Origin: Rutstroemia sp. NJR-2017a BVV2
Lineage: Eukaryota > Ascomycota > Leotiomycetes > Helotiales > Rutstroemiaceae
Reading direction: 5' to 3'
DNA length: 64,000 bases
Assembly: GCA_002946415.1 (NCBI GenBank)
Contig: NJPS01000006.1
Coordinates: 909,513 to 973,512, forward strand
The notes beneath the pieces are model-generated. The model was not told the DNA's origin and ran no database searches. It was given only the letters and a program-made list of their open reading frames with translations. Below are positions 1-14,506 of this stretch, one piece after another (the stretch's first letter is position 1; each line of letters starts with the position of its first letter). The translations under genes were made by a program, and so were the position numbers.

Positions 1-3000
1 ATAGAAGATAGATTTCTTATAAACTTCAAGTTATAAGAAATCCTTAAAGTTACCAATCTAGATAAGTTCTACAAAGACTAATAAGAACTTGAGATTGGTT
101 TTATCAAAGTATAATAGGAAACTAGAACTTATCGAGGATTCAGGGAGTTTTAGCAATATAATCTATTAAATAATAAAGAGATTTGGAAGGTTATTCACTA
201 ATATAATTACAAGGATCAACAAAATATACTATTACAAGAATTAACTCAACTATAATAGATAGTATTATAAATCTTTAGATATAAAGTATCTATCAAATAT
301 ATCGATATTCCTATTAACCGAATCCTCAGGATAAAGATCGGAATAGATCTAAATATGATTTAAGAAAATATAGTTAATATCTAGAAAAGGTTCTTTGGTT
401 TTATAAAAAGTAGTGAATCTAAGATTGTAAACCGAAACCAGAAAAGAATTAATCAGGAATAACTTATCGAAGATATAAATAAAGAATTAGTTAGAAAGCT
501 AAAAACTATCTTAGAATCAAGATAGATCCTTTATACTATATATATAAATAAGTATTTACTTTAAGCAATAATAGATTTAGAAACAACAGAAAATTTTATA
601 ATACTAGAAACTATAGTATTAGCGAAATTGCGAATCCTCAAGAAACTAGTTCTATATAAACTTTATCTTACTAATAAACAATTAATCAAAAAAGATGGAT
701 TAGTTCAATATGAAATATAGGAATTTGAAATATAACTAAGATAGTATTCTAAATAGATAAAAATGGATTTAGTTTTACTAAGAGGATACTAACTGATTTT
801 AGGAATACTATAGCTAGAGAACTATAATCTATATATCGATTAGGTTATAAGAACTATATAGTATGATAAATATAAATATAAAAAAGAGTTTATATAAAAT
901 CTTACAAGACCAATATCCGGTTAAGAACTGAAAGTAATATATTCACTGAGATCGGATACCTTAGCCTAGGATCCCTTACTGAAGAATATACTAGTATAAT
1001 ATCAGAAATATATCGAGATCTTCAAGAAAAGATTATAGGAAGATACTTTACCAAAGTACCAACTTTGGAATTATAAAATAAATTTGAAAGAAGGAAAGGA
1101 ATTACTATTCTTGCTAATTATACTATTATCAGAGAAGAAACTTAAGTTACTTTGTAAATACCTCGACGAAAATCTAACAAAAGGATTTATAAAAGAATTT
1201 TCTTTATCTATAGAAATACTAATCTTCTTTGTATTTAAGAAAGGAGATAAGAAGGGTAAACTAATTATTAATTACCGAAAACTCAATATTATTACTATTA
1301 AAGATCGATATCTATTACTACTAGCTAGTAAGCTATAAGATCGAATCGAAAAGGCTAAATATTTCACAAAATTGGATTAGTATACAAAATTCAATCTAAT
1401 CTGAATTAAAGAAGAAGATAAATAGAAAATAGTATTTTATATATAATATAAATACTACAAATACCAAGTTATACTCTTTGGGTTCACTAATATACTAGTA
1501 ATATATATATATCTGATTAATAACTTATTGAGAAAGTATCTTGATAACTATTATATAGTATACTTAGACGATATCTTGATTTTCACCGAAACCCTCGAAG
1601 AATATATCAAGATTATATAGGAAATATTTCAGATATTAACTGATATAGATATCCTACTAAAGTTTTCGAAATACGAATTCTATATTACCGAAACTAAGTT
1701 TCTAGAATATATTATTAATATAATAGAACTCAAGATAAATCCAAATAAAGTGAAAGAAATTCTGAAGTAGAAACAACTTATTACTATAAAAGAAATATAA
1801 TTATTCTTAGGATTTGCAAACTTCTATAAACGATTTATTAAAGATTATTTAAAAATTATAGTATCTCTTATAAAGTTAACCAAGAAGGATATTAAATACA
1901 AATAAAATAGTATAATATAATAGATATTCGAAATCCTCAAACAAATCTTTATATAGATACTAATTCTTATTACTTTCGATCTCGAACAACTAATCACTAT
2001 TGAGATAGATATATCAGATTATATATTAGATATAGTTCTAAACTAGTTAAGTAAGAACAAGAAGTTATAGCTAATAATATATTATTCAAGAAAGCTTTAG
2101 CTAGCTAAGCTGAATTACAAAATTTATAATAAAGAGTTTTTAGTAATTATCGATATTTTCAGAGAATAGAGAATTTACCTTGAAGAATCTAAATATATAA
2201 TCTAAATCTATTTAGATTACAAGAATTTGATATACTTTATAACAACCAAAATTCTAAATAGATAATAGATATAATAAATAGAAATACTAGCTATATATAA
2301 TTTCAGAATACTATATATCAAAGAAAACAAAAATACTAGAATCGATATATTTAGTAGGAAATCTAAATATCTAGAAAATAAGATATATAAATTATATACT
2401 ATATTTCGCTAAAACGGAGATTCGTTAGTATTCAACTTAGTCTAATTAGTTATAATAATATTACTTTATAATGATTACTTGGAGAAACAAGTATAAGGAT
2501 ACTATAAAAATAATTCTACTACAAAACAAATACTAGAACAACTAGATAAAGGATTTATAATTAAGGACAAAGTTATATATTTTTATAAGAAGATATATAT
2601 TTCTTCGATCTTGACAAAACAATTTACTTAAGAATAATATAAGTTTCTAGTTTATAAATATCAAAGAATTATCAAGATATTTACAAAGATTAAGATAAAC
2701 TTATATTTTCTACAAATAAGAAAGATAGTTGAGGAAGTTATCAAAAACTATAATATCTGTATACAGAATAAAATCTTATAATATATTTTATATAGCTAAC
2801 TCAAAACTCCGAATATATTTACTTAACTATAAAAGTCTATTATATAGAACTTTATAGTTAAACTACTATCTTTTAAGGATTTAATAATAAGAATAATATA
2901 TAACTCTATCCTAGTTATAGTAGATCGATTAACTAAATTTGGATATATAATTCTTTATAAAGAAAGTAGTATAATTGAAGACTTAATCTATATATTCCTA

Positions 3001-3960
3001 TAGATGATAATCAGTATATATAATATACTAGATAAAATTATCTTCGATCAAGATAAGCTCTTTATATCGAAGTTCTAGTAGATATTTATAGTATTACTAA
3101 GAATCAAAAAGAAGTTCTCAATAGTATTCTATCTATAGATTAATAATCAAATAGAATAATTGAACTAGATTATAGAATAGTATTTATATTGTTATATAAA
3201 TTATCGATAAGATAATTAGATAGAACTACTACTATTTATATAATTTATATATAATATCTCAGAAACTATAACAATAAATATATTACCGGTATATACCAAT
3301 TTTGGCTTCGAACCAAAAATATATAATACCCAACTTCTAGATATAGCAAACTCGGATACCGGAATAATAAAAGTAGAAGATTTAAGGAATCTATATAAAC
3401 AACTTTCATTTGATATCAAGTTCATTATATAACGAATAATACAATACTATAACCAGAAGTATAATATAGAATCAATATTTAAGAAGAGGAATAAAGTTTA
3501 CCTTTTTAAATAAAATATCAATACAAAAAGACTAAATAACAAACTGGATTATAAGAAACTAGGATCTTTCAAAATCAAAAAAGTAATTAGACTAATCAAT
3601 TATTGTTTAGAACTACTAAAAACAATAAATATATACCCGATATTCTATATTTCATTTCTCGAATTAGTATTATCAGAAATACCAAATATATCTTATACTG
3701 AAATTGAACTAGTTAACCCAAATACCGAATACGAAGTTGAAGAGATATTAGATCAAAAGTATATTAGAGAAAAGCTTTATTACTTAATCAAATAAAAAGG
3801 ATATCTATATTTAGAAAATATATAGAAATTAATCAAGAATCTGAACTATCTATAAGATTTAGAGAAATTCTATCTAAGGAATCCTTAGTTTCCAACTAAA
3901 TAGCTAGCTCAGAATTACTTATCAGAGAGAACTCAAAGATCGAAGAATCAATCTTAGAAA
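1..3960 (+). pseudogene. pol: Gypsy-A1 pol relic (PR-RT-RNaseH-INT-chromodomain)
   Basis: The translated frame reads as a Gypsy polyprotein with many in-frame TAG/TAA codons replacing Gln and Trp. The first RT block (ENLTKGFI, then YRKLN and TIKDRY) is at 1,084-1,338. The RT active site YLDD is intact at about 1,561-1,575. The integrase stretch beginning VDRLTKFG is near 2,920. A chromodomain-like C-terminus (YEVEEILD, followed by LIK-x-KGY and ENI-x-KLI) lies at about 3,733-3,890. In that C-terminus TAG stands where the conserved Trp of KWKGY and NTWEP is expected. The frame carries too many stops to be expressed. The pattern of mutation is what RIP produces. Confidence 0.85.
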
Positions 3961-4509
3961 AACTAGATATTTAAAGAACTTATTTAGTTTATTTAATTTA
4001 TTCCTTTTCTAGTCTCTTTCTTTCTTCTAATTTATTCAACTTATTTAGCGAATTTAGATCTACTTAAATTATTTTCTTTTCGTATTTATTTAAGAAATAT
4101 TACTATTACTATAACTAAAGAATTTTGGTTATTATTTCTTTCTTTTCTTGATTTAATTACTCTTATTGGGAATCTATAGAATCTTAATCAGATAATTCCG
4201 ATATCTGATTTCGAGAAACGAAATTACAAATCTTATTCTACCAAAAGTATTTAGTATAATAATAATTCGGAAAACTAATAGCTATCTTAATACAATTATC
4301 AGAACAACTAGTTTTTTCGCAATAAGAATAAATAACTATTTTCTATTTTAATCTTTCGATATAATTTCCTAACTTAATTTATTTTGTTCTTTGAATATAT
4401 AATATAGATATAATGAAAAGAAGGAAAAAGGTAACTATTATATAATCAAGTAGGTATCTTATACTATTATAAAAAGTATTAGGACAATACTAAATTAGAA
4501 AGAGGATAA

Positions 4510-5061
4510 TATTATAATTTAGATTATATAGATACCTAAAGACTTTAGACTTAAAGAATAGTTATCCTTATTTAGTAAAGTAGAATTATTATATAAAGAT
4601 TATATAATAAAGTGAAGTTTAGATATCTCTATTTTTGGTATAAGAGTAAAAAAGGTATCTATGATTATCAATATACCTTTAGTAGATATAGTATCCTAAG
4701 ATAGAAGATATCTATCAGAGGAATAGTATCTAGAGAATTATAAATATCTTTAGTAGAATCTTAAATAAGAATATAGAAAGAGAAACTAGCTTTTAGTTTC
4801 TCTAAAGATAGTCTAGTAGAAAGTCTACTAAACTACTTTACAGAATACAAAGATTTATATAATTAGAAAGTTTTTCTTAATATATAGAACTTCGTACTTA
4901 ATAATAATTACTACTTATTTACTTACTATTACAATTATGATCGATTCTCTATATAACTATTTTCAATAATAAATCTATAATAGTATTATTAGTTATCGCA
5001 ATCTTTAGTATTCGAGATCTTGATCACTTCTATATAACTTAGAAGATAAGTATTTATAATA
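4510..5061 (+). repeat. LTR of Gypsy-A1 (3' LTR)
   Basis: About 552 bp, similar throughout to the LTRs at 13,957, 14,754, 21,150 and 27,304. Comparing copies, the ends read TGTTA...GTAACA before RIP; here they have become TATTA...ATAATA. A purine run (AGAGGATAA) lies immediately upstream, as expected for the polypurine tract. The middle of this copy differs from the others around 4,680-4,850, so it is the most divergent of the set. Confidence 0.85.
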
Positions 5062-6810
5062 GAAGTATATAATATAGTATCGATAACTTATCTAAATATT
5101 AAGAAAATCTTTCTATTACTTTCGGACTAATACTACTAATATAGTATCTTTATAGATATTACTAACTATATATATAATTGTTATATTTATTATTATAACT
5201 TTATTCTAAGAGATAAGATCTCTAACTTATTATATCCTTTACCTATTCCGATATATATATAGAAATATATTATAATAGATTACTATAACTTTAATAAAGA
5301 TAAGTATAGATATAATAATATTTTAGTAATTATCGACCAACTAAGTAAACAAGTTGTTATAATTCTATACTATAAGATAATTACTATATAAGAATAAACT
5401 AAGCTTTATTTTATATATATCTATAGATACTACAAAGCCCTAACTATTATATTTTCTAATCGAGATCTATAATTTATCTCATCTTTCTAGTAAGAGTTCA
5501 ACAATATTCTAGATACTAAGATAAAGTTCTTAATTATAGATTATTTATAAACTAATAACCAAACTAAGATTTATAATTAGTATTTATAATAAAGATTAAA
5601 ACTTTTTATCAACTACTATCAAGATAACTAGTTCGAGTTCTTATCTATAATAAATTATATATAACTAATATTACTATATATCTCTTTAGGAGATCTATTA
5701 CTTTTCGAAATACTTTATAGATATATTCCTAGAATTTTATAGAACTGGAAAGCTGAATTTCGATCTATTATAAAAAACCTCAATTTATAGAAAATATATA
5801 TATATATTTATAGGAATTATAAAATACTGGAATATATCTATAAATCAATCTAAAATACTCAAGTATATATAACAGAATCTATAAACAAATATAGGAGATC
5901 TATAGACTTCAATATAAATAATTATATCTAGTTGAATATATAGTATTTATCGATTCAATATTTATCGAAGAAGCTAGACTACTTTATAAATAGATATTTC
6001 AAAGTATTTAAGAAAATCAACTATTTCTATTATCTAAAGTTCCCAGATATTATATAGATCTATAATATCTTCCTTAATAAGAAACTATATAAAATAACTG
6101 ATAACTCCTTACCTATATAATATAATAATCTTCTATTATCGATTAATATTACTAGTACTAACGAATATATTATAGAGTAGATTCTGATATATAAGCTAAT
6201 ATACAAATCACTAATATATTATATCTAATAACAAAACTATAATATCGATCTAATCTAGTATTCAGTTTCCGATCTCAAAACCTTATTATTACTTTTATAT
6301 AATTTCTACTTAATTAATCTTATATTGTCTAGTTTATCTAAACTATTTCCTAAATAGCTATATCTATATCAAGAAGGTGAAGAGAACTATAATTACTTTG
6401 AAAATAACTATTCTATAATACTGATATAAAAGAAATACTTTCTTTTATTATTTACTTAATAACTAAAATACTTATTTTCAACTCCAAATCTATTATATAT
6501 TATTTATTTAACTTTACTTCTTATACTTATTTAGTTATAAGATATATAAGTTATTAACTAATAGAACTATTAGATATAATTATAAGAAGATATAAAGATA
6601 TATTTTATTCGAAGAAAGGAGTAATATAATAATCTATATAAAAAGTTGCTTAATAACCTTAGACTATTATAAACTAGAATTAGCTAGTTAGATATATAAT
6701 TTATAAATAACCTCTTTTTTATATATAAGTTCTTCGAGTTCTTTAATTCTCTTAGTTCTTTAGTTCTTAATTCTAAAATATATTTAATTCTTTCAAGATA
6801 TATTATTATA
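5062..6810 (+). mobile_element. Gypsy-C 3' fragment (integrase C-terminal part, chromodomain and 3' LTR)
   Basis: The fragment starts inside an integrase, exactly where A1 ends. It reads through a segment with DYYNFNKDKYRY and NILVIIDQLSKQ (about 5,280-5,350), close to the integrase of Gypsy-B1 and B2, so C and B are related. A chromodomain-like tail follows (about 6,000-6,400). A purine tract (GAAGAAAGGAG) then precedes a short LTR. That LTR does not match LTR-B, although its 3' half shares a TTCTTCGAGTTC...TTAATTCTAAAA stretch with it, so I treat C as a sister subfamily. In-frame TAG/TAA codons are frequent throughout. Confidence 0.75.
6625..6810 (+). repeat. 3' LTR of Gypsy-C
   Basis: About 186 bp bounded by TATAATAATCTATAT on the left and AGATATATTATTATA on the right. 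These are nearly perfect inverted repeats and fit original TG...CA ends. It follows a purine tract. No second copy is in the window, so the ends rest on the inverted repeats and on the position of the tract. Confidence 0.6.
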
Positions 6811-7690
6811 TCTTCCTAGATAGATAACTTAGTAAAACTCTACTATATTATAGATCTCCAGAATTATACTTTCTCAAAAATAAATATTATTTGATAGATT
6901 TTGCAAAGAATATAGCTAGAGTATAAATAAGGGATTTGATTATTCAAAATTAAAGATTTTGGATCTCTAGATATATCAAAATCAAAGTTTTATATAGATT
7001 TTCAAATTTACTATTTACAAAAAAAGTTTAATATTACAAACTAATATATATATAACTATAAGAACTTTAAGTTTAAAGATTGGAATAACTAATTATAATA
7101 GAATTCTATATAAGGAATTATATAATAGTTTAGTAATATTAATAGTATTAGTAATTCGAGATTATTAGAATTATTAGAATAACTAATATAATAAAAACGA
7201 AGATTTATATAAATAGATAATATTTCTTTAATATATAGAATTTTGTATTTAATTTAAAAAATAATTTTAATAATTATTTAATTACTAATCGATATTATTT
7301 TATTATTATATAATTCCTTATTTAACTATTTTAATTCTAAATCTATTTAGTTTTCTAATTATTTTTATATAATTAGAAAATCGATAATATAATATTTTGA
7401 ATATCTGAATTATTTCAAATATTAGATTATAAACTATATTTAGAATAAATAATACTTTAATATTATAATCTAGAAAATAATAAATAATTACTTTAGTTAT
7501 TATAATACTATTTATCGTAATAATCTAATTTATATAAATTAAAATTAATTTATCTAATATATTCTTAATAATATGTTGATATAATATATTTTTCGCAATT
7601 TTCGAAATCAATTATAAATAATAATTAATTCTAGTATTAGATTTAGAAACTTAATAAATCTATAAGTTAACAAACTATAGTTTGATATAA
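6811..7690. repeat. AT-rich degraded sequence with a possible diverged solo LTR-A relic (about 7,040-7,430)
   Basis: No gene is supportable here. Between about 7,040 and 7,430 the order of words (AAGAACTTTAAGTTTAAAGA, then GATTTATATAAATAGATAAT, then CTTTAATATATAGAATTTTG) follows the LTR-A layout with many substitutions and indels. This suggests an old solo LTR of the same lineage. The rest is AT-rich sequence in which I see nothing. Confidence 0.35.
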
Positions 7691-9056
7691 TACTAATTAT
7701 AGAAGTAATAGTAGTTTCGAGTTTGTTAGTATAAATAAAGATATATAAATACGAAACTAATATAGAAAAAATATATATAGAAAAGAAGAGGAAAATAGAA
7801 ATAAAGATTATAAATAAGGTTTTTACAAAACTTAAATTTATAAAGAAAGAAAAGAAAATATAGAATATAATCTAAGAACTAGTAAAAGAATAAGAAAATC
7901 AAAATAGAAAATAAGTATTTTATAAATATATAGAAAAGATATTTACAAAGTTTAAAAAAGAAAAGAAAAATATTTTATATAAGAATCTAAAAAGAATCTA
8001 AACTAATATAACTAAGAATAGTTTACTAATATATAAAGAATATAAAATACTATTTATAATAAAAGATAAAATTATATTTACAAAACCGAACAAGATCCTA
8101 ATAAAGGAGATTAACTAAATAATAAATAAAAAGATAATATAAAGAATCTATATATTTCTGAAAAAAAAGATAATATTAGTATTTACTATTAAAGAAACTA
8201 AAATAAAATAATAAAATAGAGTAAAGTTAAGAAAAGTATTTAGTAAAAATATCGAAAATAAGAAATAGATAGTAAATATAGTAATATTCGAGATATTTAG
8301 ATAGATAATTATAAAGTTTATAAATAATCAATTTTTTGAAAAAGTAGAAAAACAAAATCTTAGAATATAAGCAAAATATATAATAGTTATCAGAATTAAT
8401 AAAAATAAAGAAAATATAATATTAATACTTAGTTTTAGTATTAATAAAGAAGTAAATAAAGTAGTTAACTAGAAAATATTATAGAATAATATATTTCTAT
8501 TAACTAAATAATATATTAAAGAGATATTAACTTCGCAATATTTTAAATATCAAAAATATAACTATAGAGCAAAATAGTATATTACTATTTAAAAGTACTA
8601 TATATAATATATAAATATAAGATATAATATTAAGTTATATCTGATTATAAAATTAGTAGTAACTAAGAGTTATATAAATTATAGTATAGTAAGATATAAT
8701 ATAATTGATAAAATCTATCTATATAACTAGTAAGATTAATATAAAGTTATTTAGATATATATAAAAAAAAAGAGAAAATATCTAATAAATAAGTTTCGAT
8801 TTCAATTTAGTCTTTAAATAAATAAATAGTTTACTTTAAGTTCAAGTAATATAAATAAATCCGAATTTATAATTATAAGTTATAAATAGATATATTATAG
8901 AAGAAAACTACTAATAATAAATATAATAAATATAACTAAAATAATCTTAATTAATAAATTCTTTTTAGATCTTAATCTAAATATTTAATTAAATATAATA
9001 TCAAATTTACTAAATATCTTTAGATTTATTTAGAATATCGAGATAAATATAGAAAT
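7690..9056 (+). pseudogene. LINE (Tad1-like) ORF1/gag relic with degenerate CCHC knuckles
   Basis: The translated frame is Lys/Ile-rich and then shows a zinc-knuckle-like run around 8,535-8,720. There QYFKYQKYNYRAKQY fits a C-x2-C-x4-H-x4-C knuckle in which Cys (TGT/TGC) and His (CAT) codons have become Tyr (TAT), as RIP would do. A second knuckle-like run follows (INYSIVRYN). Tandem knuckles after a basic region are typical of ORF1 of fungal Tad-type LINEs. The frame is full of TAA/TAG codons. It stops where the 5' LTR of Gypsy-B1 begins. Assignment to LINE rather than LTR-element gag is an inference from the knuckle spacing. Confidence 0.5.
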
Positions 9057-9270
9057 TATAACGAATTTCATAATTATAGTTTAGAGCTAGTTTTCTATCT
9101 AAAGCTTGTTTAGTCAAACTCCTTATCTAAGCTACTATAATATTAGTATACTATATACTTTGTATATAATTAATCTTCTATATTTAAATTCTTCAAGTTC
9201 TATAGCTTTCTTAGTTTTTTAATTATTAATTCTAAAGCTAAATTTATTCTATTATTAAAGGTTCATTATA
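9057..9270 (+). repeat. 5' LTR of Gypsy-B1
   Basis: 214 bp. Comparison with the Gypsy-B2 LTRs gives ancestral ends TGTGACGAACC...GGTTCGTCACA, an 11-bp inverted repeat; here they are TATAACGAA...GGTTCATTATA. The same LTR occurs at 29,092-29,295 and, on the minus strand, at 30,125-30,338 and 36,248-36,461. Confidence 0.85.
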
Positions 9271-12200
9271 TTATTAACAATTTATAACCTTACTAGCTAT
9301 ACTAGTAGCTATTTAAATAATATCAGTTATTTATCTTTCTTTATCTCTGATTATCCTGATTACTAAATAATAAGAATAAATCTATTCCAAGAGATCCTTG
9401 ATATAAAATAATTATCAATAACCTTTATAATATATTTTCTATTTAACAATAGTAATAATAATAAATAGAATACCTTCTAAATATTTAATTAATATCTATT
9501 TTACTACTAGTAGTACTCTATCTTCTAGACAATATATCGATATCTAAGAAGAAGCTAGTATAGATAATAATAATAATAGTAGAGATTAGAATAGAACCTT
9601 CTCTCAATAAAAGATATAAAGCTCAATATCTAGTATTACTACTCTCCGAACTATTAATAAAAATACCGATAACCAAGTAAGTATACTAATACTAGAAAAG
9701 CAGAATATCTTCTTTATAAAGTAATTATAAGAACTTTCTAAAAAAGTTAATAAACTAAGAAGTATTCAATTATCAATTAAGCAGATTATATTAATATCTT
9801 CAATAAGAGAATATATATATTTCTCCTAAGATACTTTATATATAGCAAATATATATAAGATATAGTAATAACTCTATATATAAATCTACAACTTATCTAT
9901 ATCGATCAACTTAGCTCTTTACTATCCTAAGGTAATAGATCTATATAATAAACTAAATAATAATATAAATATTAAACCGAGTTTATAGAAAGTATTTATA
10001 TTAGAATAACTCGAGATTTACTAGTATATACTATCAACTAAGAATTTCCGATAATAATATATCTTAGAGTAGATATAGGATATAGTACTAGTATACCTCG
10101 AAAGATTATATCTATAATAATTCCTCTTTTTGACAACTATATAGCTTATCGAATCAATAATAACTTTCTTAATTAATCTGATAGAAATATAATATATAGT
10201 CGATAAATATTATATACTTTATATAGATAACTTAAGCTTTACTAAGTTCTACTAGTAGTTTATACTACTTATTATTATTATAGGTATTATAGATAAATAT
10301 ATTCTTTATTAGGATCTGATTATTAAAGTTATCGAGTTCTATCAATATATTATAGATATAGGATATATAACTAGCTAATCCCTTGAAGGCGATATATAGA
10401 TTTACTAATAGTTCGAAATAAATAAAGTAGGAATTAAGGTTATAAATACTATATATTCTGGTATCTCTATTAGCAACTTTACTTATAGATTATAAAGTAG
10501 ATCTTATACTATAAATAAGAATAAATTAACTATCTAAGCAAAGCAACTTAATATTTTATATATATATATATTCGCGAACCTATATCTTAGTATTCTTATA
10601 TCTATTAATACCTTATAGTATTTTATATTTTATTGTAATATCTTTATTTTTCAACAAAATAATATATAATATTACTTTATCTTCTTAGATAACTATAGTA
10701 GAGATCGAGCTAGGTTCTATATCTTCTATATTATAGATATAATTGAATATTCGGAGATAGATAAAAATCAAGAAATCTTTATAGATATCTAGGAGGATCT
10801 TATTATAACTGAAATAGAGATAATTATTTATATAGTTTATAAAGAAATAAATTAGATAAAAAATACTATTTAATAAAAAACTCTTTTCTAGATAAACTAA
10901 GAGATATAAGATATTTGGATCTTATTATCTTAATAAGAAGAAAGTATATAATATTTCTATATATTTTAATAAAGAATAGTTTCTTCTTCTAATCCAAAAC
11001 TCTTATTAACTTAGAAATAAATAGTTTTGTATTTATTAATATATCTTTCTTTAAATATCTTTTTTTTATTCTAAAATCTATCTTTAAGTATTTGAAATCC
11101 TTCTTATAGATCAAGAGCTATAATAGTATTAAAAGTTAGAAGATTATATATTATACTTTAATTAATCTTATAGTTGATAACTATATATAATTATTTACCT
11201 TCTTTTTAATTACTTACTTTAGATCCTAATATATTATCTTAGAATAATAATAGTTTGCTAAATATTATATATTTCTAAACTATATATATTATTAATTTAA
11301 GTAGTTAGTTGATCTATTTTATATATTCAATTACTTTATCAACTTCGAAGTATAACTAAATAATAATAAATTTATAATTAACTATTTTTACTAAACTGAT
11401 ATCGATTGAAGAGATAGATAATTAGATATATTCTAGAAAAAGAAATATTTTCTAACTTAGACTAAAATAGTTAATATAATTATTCTACTTTATAAACTAA
11501 CCGAAAAATATTTACCTAAACTAGAATTAAACTTTATCTTTTCTGATTTTGTTCTATCTAGTAAATTGAATTTTAGTATAGCTAAAGTAGTTCCAATTAG
11601 TACTAAGTTATTTTATAAGAAATTAGTAAAGCTAAATACTATCAAAATAGAAAAGAAATTAAGAATAATAGAAATATTATTTCCTTTAGCTTCTAAATAT
11701 TCTCTAAAGCCTTTTTAGATATCTTTTACTATATATAAACTTTCTATTATTAAAATTTATACTATTTCGGATACTATTTTAAATACTATTTACAAAAGAT
11801 ATAGTAACTATAAATTATTTATTATAACTTTGCAAAAATTAAATAGTTTAATCGATTAATATCGAGATATTTAGAATAAAAAGTAGTAGAAAATAACTTT
11901 TATAATCTAGTTTCTCTCTCTTTAATCCAAATAAGATATAATATATATATTATTATAAATAGATATTACCAAGCTACTAATCTCTAATAAATATATTAAT
12001 TATATTTATATCTTCTTTAAAGCCGAATCAGATATCTTACTACTCTACTATCTTTATAACTATAAGATTTATTTAGAGAATAATAGTAAAAAAGTACTAA
12101 AGTATAATCTGTTTTATAAGATATTATTTGAAGAACTTGAGATTATCAAGAAATATCTTATAGAGAATTTATCAAAAGATTTTATTGAACTTAATTAAGT

Positions 12201-13951
12201 ACTATTTATAGTTTCTATTTTCTTCATTAAGAAACCTATAGATAGATTATATTTCTATATCGATTTTCGAATACTTAATACCTTTATCTACAAAGATCGA
12301 TACTTACTACTTCTGATTAACAAAATATTTACTAGTATTATAAATACAAAGATCTTTACTAAACTGGATATTTATTAAATCTTCTACTATATTCAAATAG
12401 ATCTTATTTCGGAAAAATATACTATCTTTCAGATATATTATAGAATATATAAATATAAAGTTATATCTTTCGAATTAACAAATAACTTTATAACTTATTA
12501 GTATTATATAAATAATATATTTTTCAACTATCTAAATATATTCTATATTACTTATTTAGATAATATTCTAATTTATTCTGAAAATAAACTAGAATATATA
12601 ATATATATAAAGCTAGTTCTATAATACTTCTAAGATATTAATCTCTAGACTAATATAAAGAAATACAAATTCGATATCAAATAGATAAGATATTTAGAAT
12701 TTATTATCTTTATCGAAGGTATTAAAGTAGATCTAGAAAAAGTTATTATTATATATAAATAATAATACTTTAATATTATAAAAGATATTTAATCTTTCTT
12801 AGACTTCTATAATTTCTATTATTAGTTTATTTATAACTTTAGTCTAATTGCAAAATCCTTGATTAATCTAATAAAAACCGGAATTTATATTAACTTTAAT
12901 GAAAACTATTAATAAGTATTTAATATACTAAAAGAGATATTAATCTTGGCTTTTCTATTCAAATATTATAATTATATATTCTTTTATATACTTGAAACCA
13001 ATATATTAAATAGAGTTATAACTAGTATACTTTTATAGAAGTATAGAGATAATTATTTATTTATTACTTATTTCTTAAAAACTATATAAGTAATAGAGCT
13101 TAATTATAAAGTATATAATAAAGAAATACTAGTTATTATTAAATCATTCGCAAACTAGTATATCAAACTAATTAGTACCCTTTACTAGATATATATCTAT
13201 ACTGATTATAAAGTACTAGAATACTTTATATTAATTAAATCTTTTAATACTTGTTAAGTATATTAAGCTGAATTATTTACTAACTACTACTTCTTAATTA
13301 TATACTATCCTAGAAAGTAGAACTCTCTAACTAATATTTTAACTTATAGAATAGATAAATTGGATTTCCAAAATAAAGTTAAGAAAGAGAAAAAAGTATA
13401 ATAGTTATTAAAGAAAAAGTAATTAGATTCTTAGATAATTGTTATTCAAATATATATCTATTTCTGCGAAACTAACTTCTAACTATCTAAACTTTATAAT
13501 ATACCAAATCAATTTATTCTTATTATATATATTTTATAAATAAATCGAGAGACGAAAAGTTTATAATCTTTAAGAATTATATCGATTATTAACTAAATTA
13601 AGTTTTTTATATAAAATAGTTTATTATTCTATAAAAGTTATTTAGTTATCTCTGATATAACTAATTTATATATCTTCCTAATCTGTAAAGTTTATAACTC
13701 TATAATAACTATATATCTTAGTATTCGAAAGATTACTTTGTTACTTATTTACTAATATTATTAATATAATCTTTAAGATAATATTACTACTTATATATAT
13801 AACTATTATATCTATTACTATAACTTAATACTAAGAGATAAGATATCTGGTTTACTATATCTCTTACCAATTCTTATATATATTTGAAAGTATATTATTA
13901 TAGATTACTATAACTTCAATAAGAATAAATACAGATTTGATAATATATTAG
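9271..13951 (+). pseudogene. pol: Gypsy-B1 gag-pol relic, 5' part (gag, PR, RT, RNase H, start of integrase)
   Basis: Gag-like sequence occupies roughly 9,560-10,500. A protease-like segment near 10,980-11,060 matches the B2 protease (ALINLEINSFVFI, a decayed ALIDSG motif). RT runs from about 12,120: ENLSKDFIE, then FIKKP, then DRYLLLL. The active site reads YLDN at about 12,554, with Asp to Asn a one-base change. RNase H follows at about 12,960-13,350, with the decayed TYRID-like end. Integrase continues to 13,956 with the read NILVI, where A3 is inserted. Stops are TAG/TAA at expected Gln/Trp positions. It is not functional. Confidence 0.8.
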
Positions 13952-13956
13952 TTATT
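13952..13956 (+). repeat. Target-site duplication TTATT, left copy (Gypsy-A3 insertion)
   Basis: TTATT immediately precedes the A3 5' LTR and recurs at 27,854-27,858 immediately after the A3 3' LTR. Removing everything from 13,957 to 27,858 restores the integrase frame of Gypsy-B1, which then reads NILVI-IDYLSKQ without a gap. Confidence 0.95.
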
Positions 13957-14506
13957 TGTTATAATATACTTAGAATAAGAGTTTAAGGACTTTAGATTTA
14001 GAAAGTAATTAATTACTATTTAGTAAGATCAAACTATTATATAAAGATTATATAATAAAATAGAGTCCAGATATCTATATCTATAGTATAGAGATAGGAA
14101 AAAGGTATCTATAATTATTAGTATACCTTTGTAAAGAATGGTATTATAGGAATAAGATATCTGGGAATGAATAGATATTAGAATAATCAATAATACTTTT
14201 AGTAGAACCTTAGACTAGAATTATATAATATCTTAGTAGTTTTTAATAGTTCTAGTAATAGGAATTAATAAGATTGATAAGATAGTAGAGAACGAAGATC
14301 TATATAATTAGATAGTTTTCCTTAATATATAGAGCTTCGTACTTAATAATAATTACTATTTATTTATCTACTATTATAATTACGATCGATTTCCTATATA
14401 ATTGTTATCAATAATAAATTTACGATAATACTATTAGTTATTATAACCTCTAGTACTCGAGATCCTAACCACTTCTATATAATTTAGAAGATAAATATTT
14501 GTAATA
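13957..14506 (+). repeat. 5' LTR of Gypsy-A3
   Basis: 550 bp. This copy keeps the canonical 5' start TGTTATAATATACTT; the end is TTTGTAATA (ancestrally GTAACA). It was the most useful copy for fixing the LTR start. Confidence 0.9.

Larger units (their letters stand above)
1..5061 (+). mobile_element. Gypsy-A copy A1, chromovirus LTR retrotransposon, 5' end outside the window, RIP-degraded
   Basis: This is the 3' part of a Ty3/Gypsy element. It begins in a region that corresponds to about 16,640 of copy A2 (between gag and protease), runs through protease, reverse transcriptase, RNase H, integrase and chromodomain, and ends in an LTR at 4,510-5,061. The order PR-RT-RH-INT-chromodomain is that of chromoviruses. 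Downstream of the LTR the sequence switches directly into the integrase of another Gypsy element (Gypsy-C), so A1 was inserted into it. The five bases after the LTR are GAAGT; the matching left target-site duplication lies outside the window. Family assignment rests on the translated motifs and on alignment by eye with A2 and A3. Confidence 0.9.
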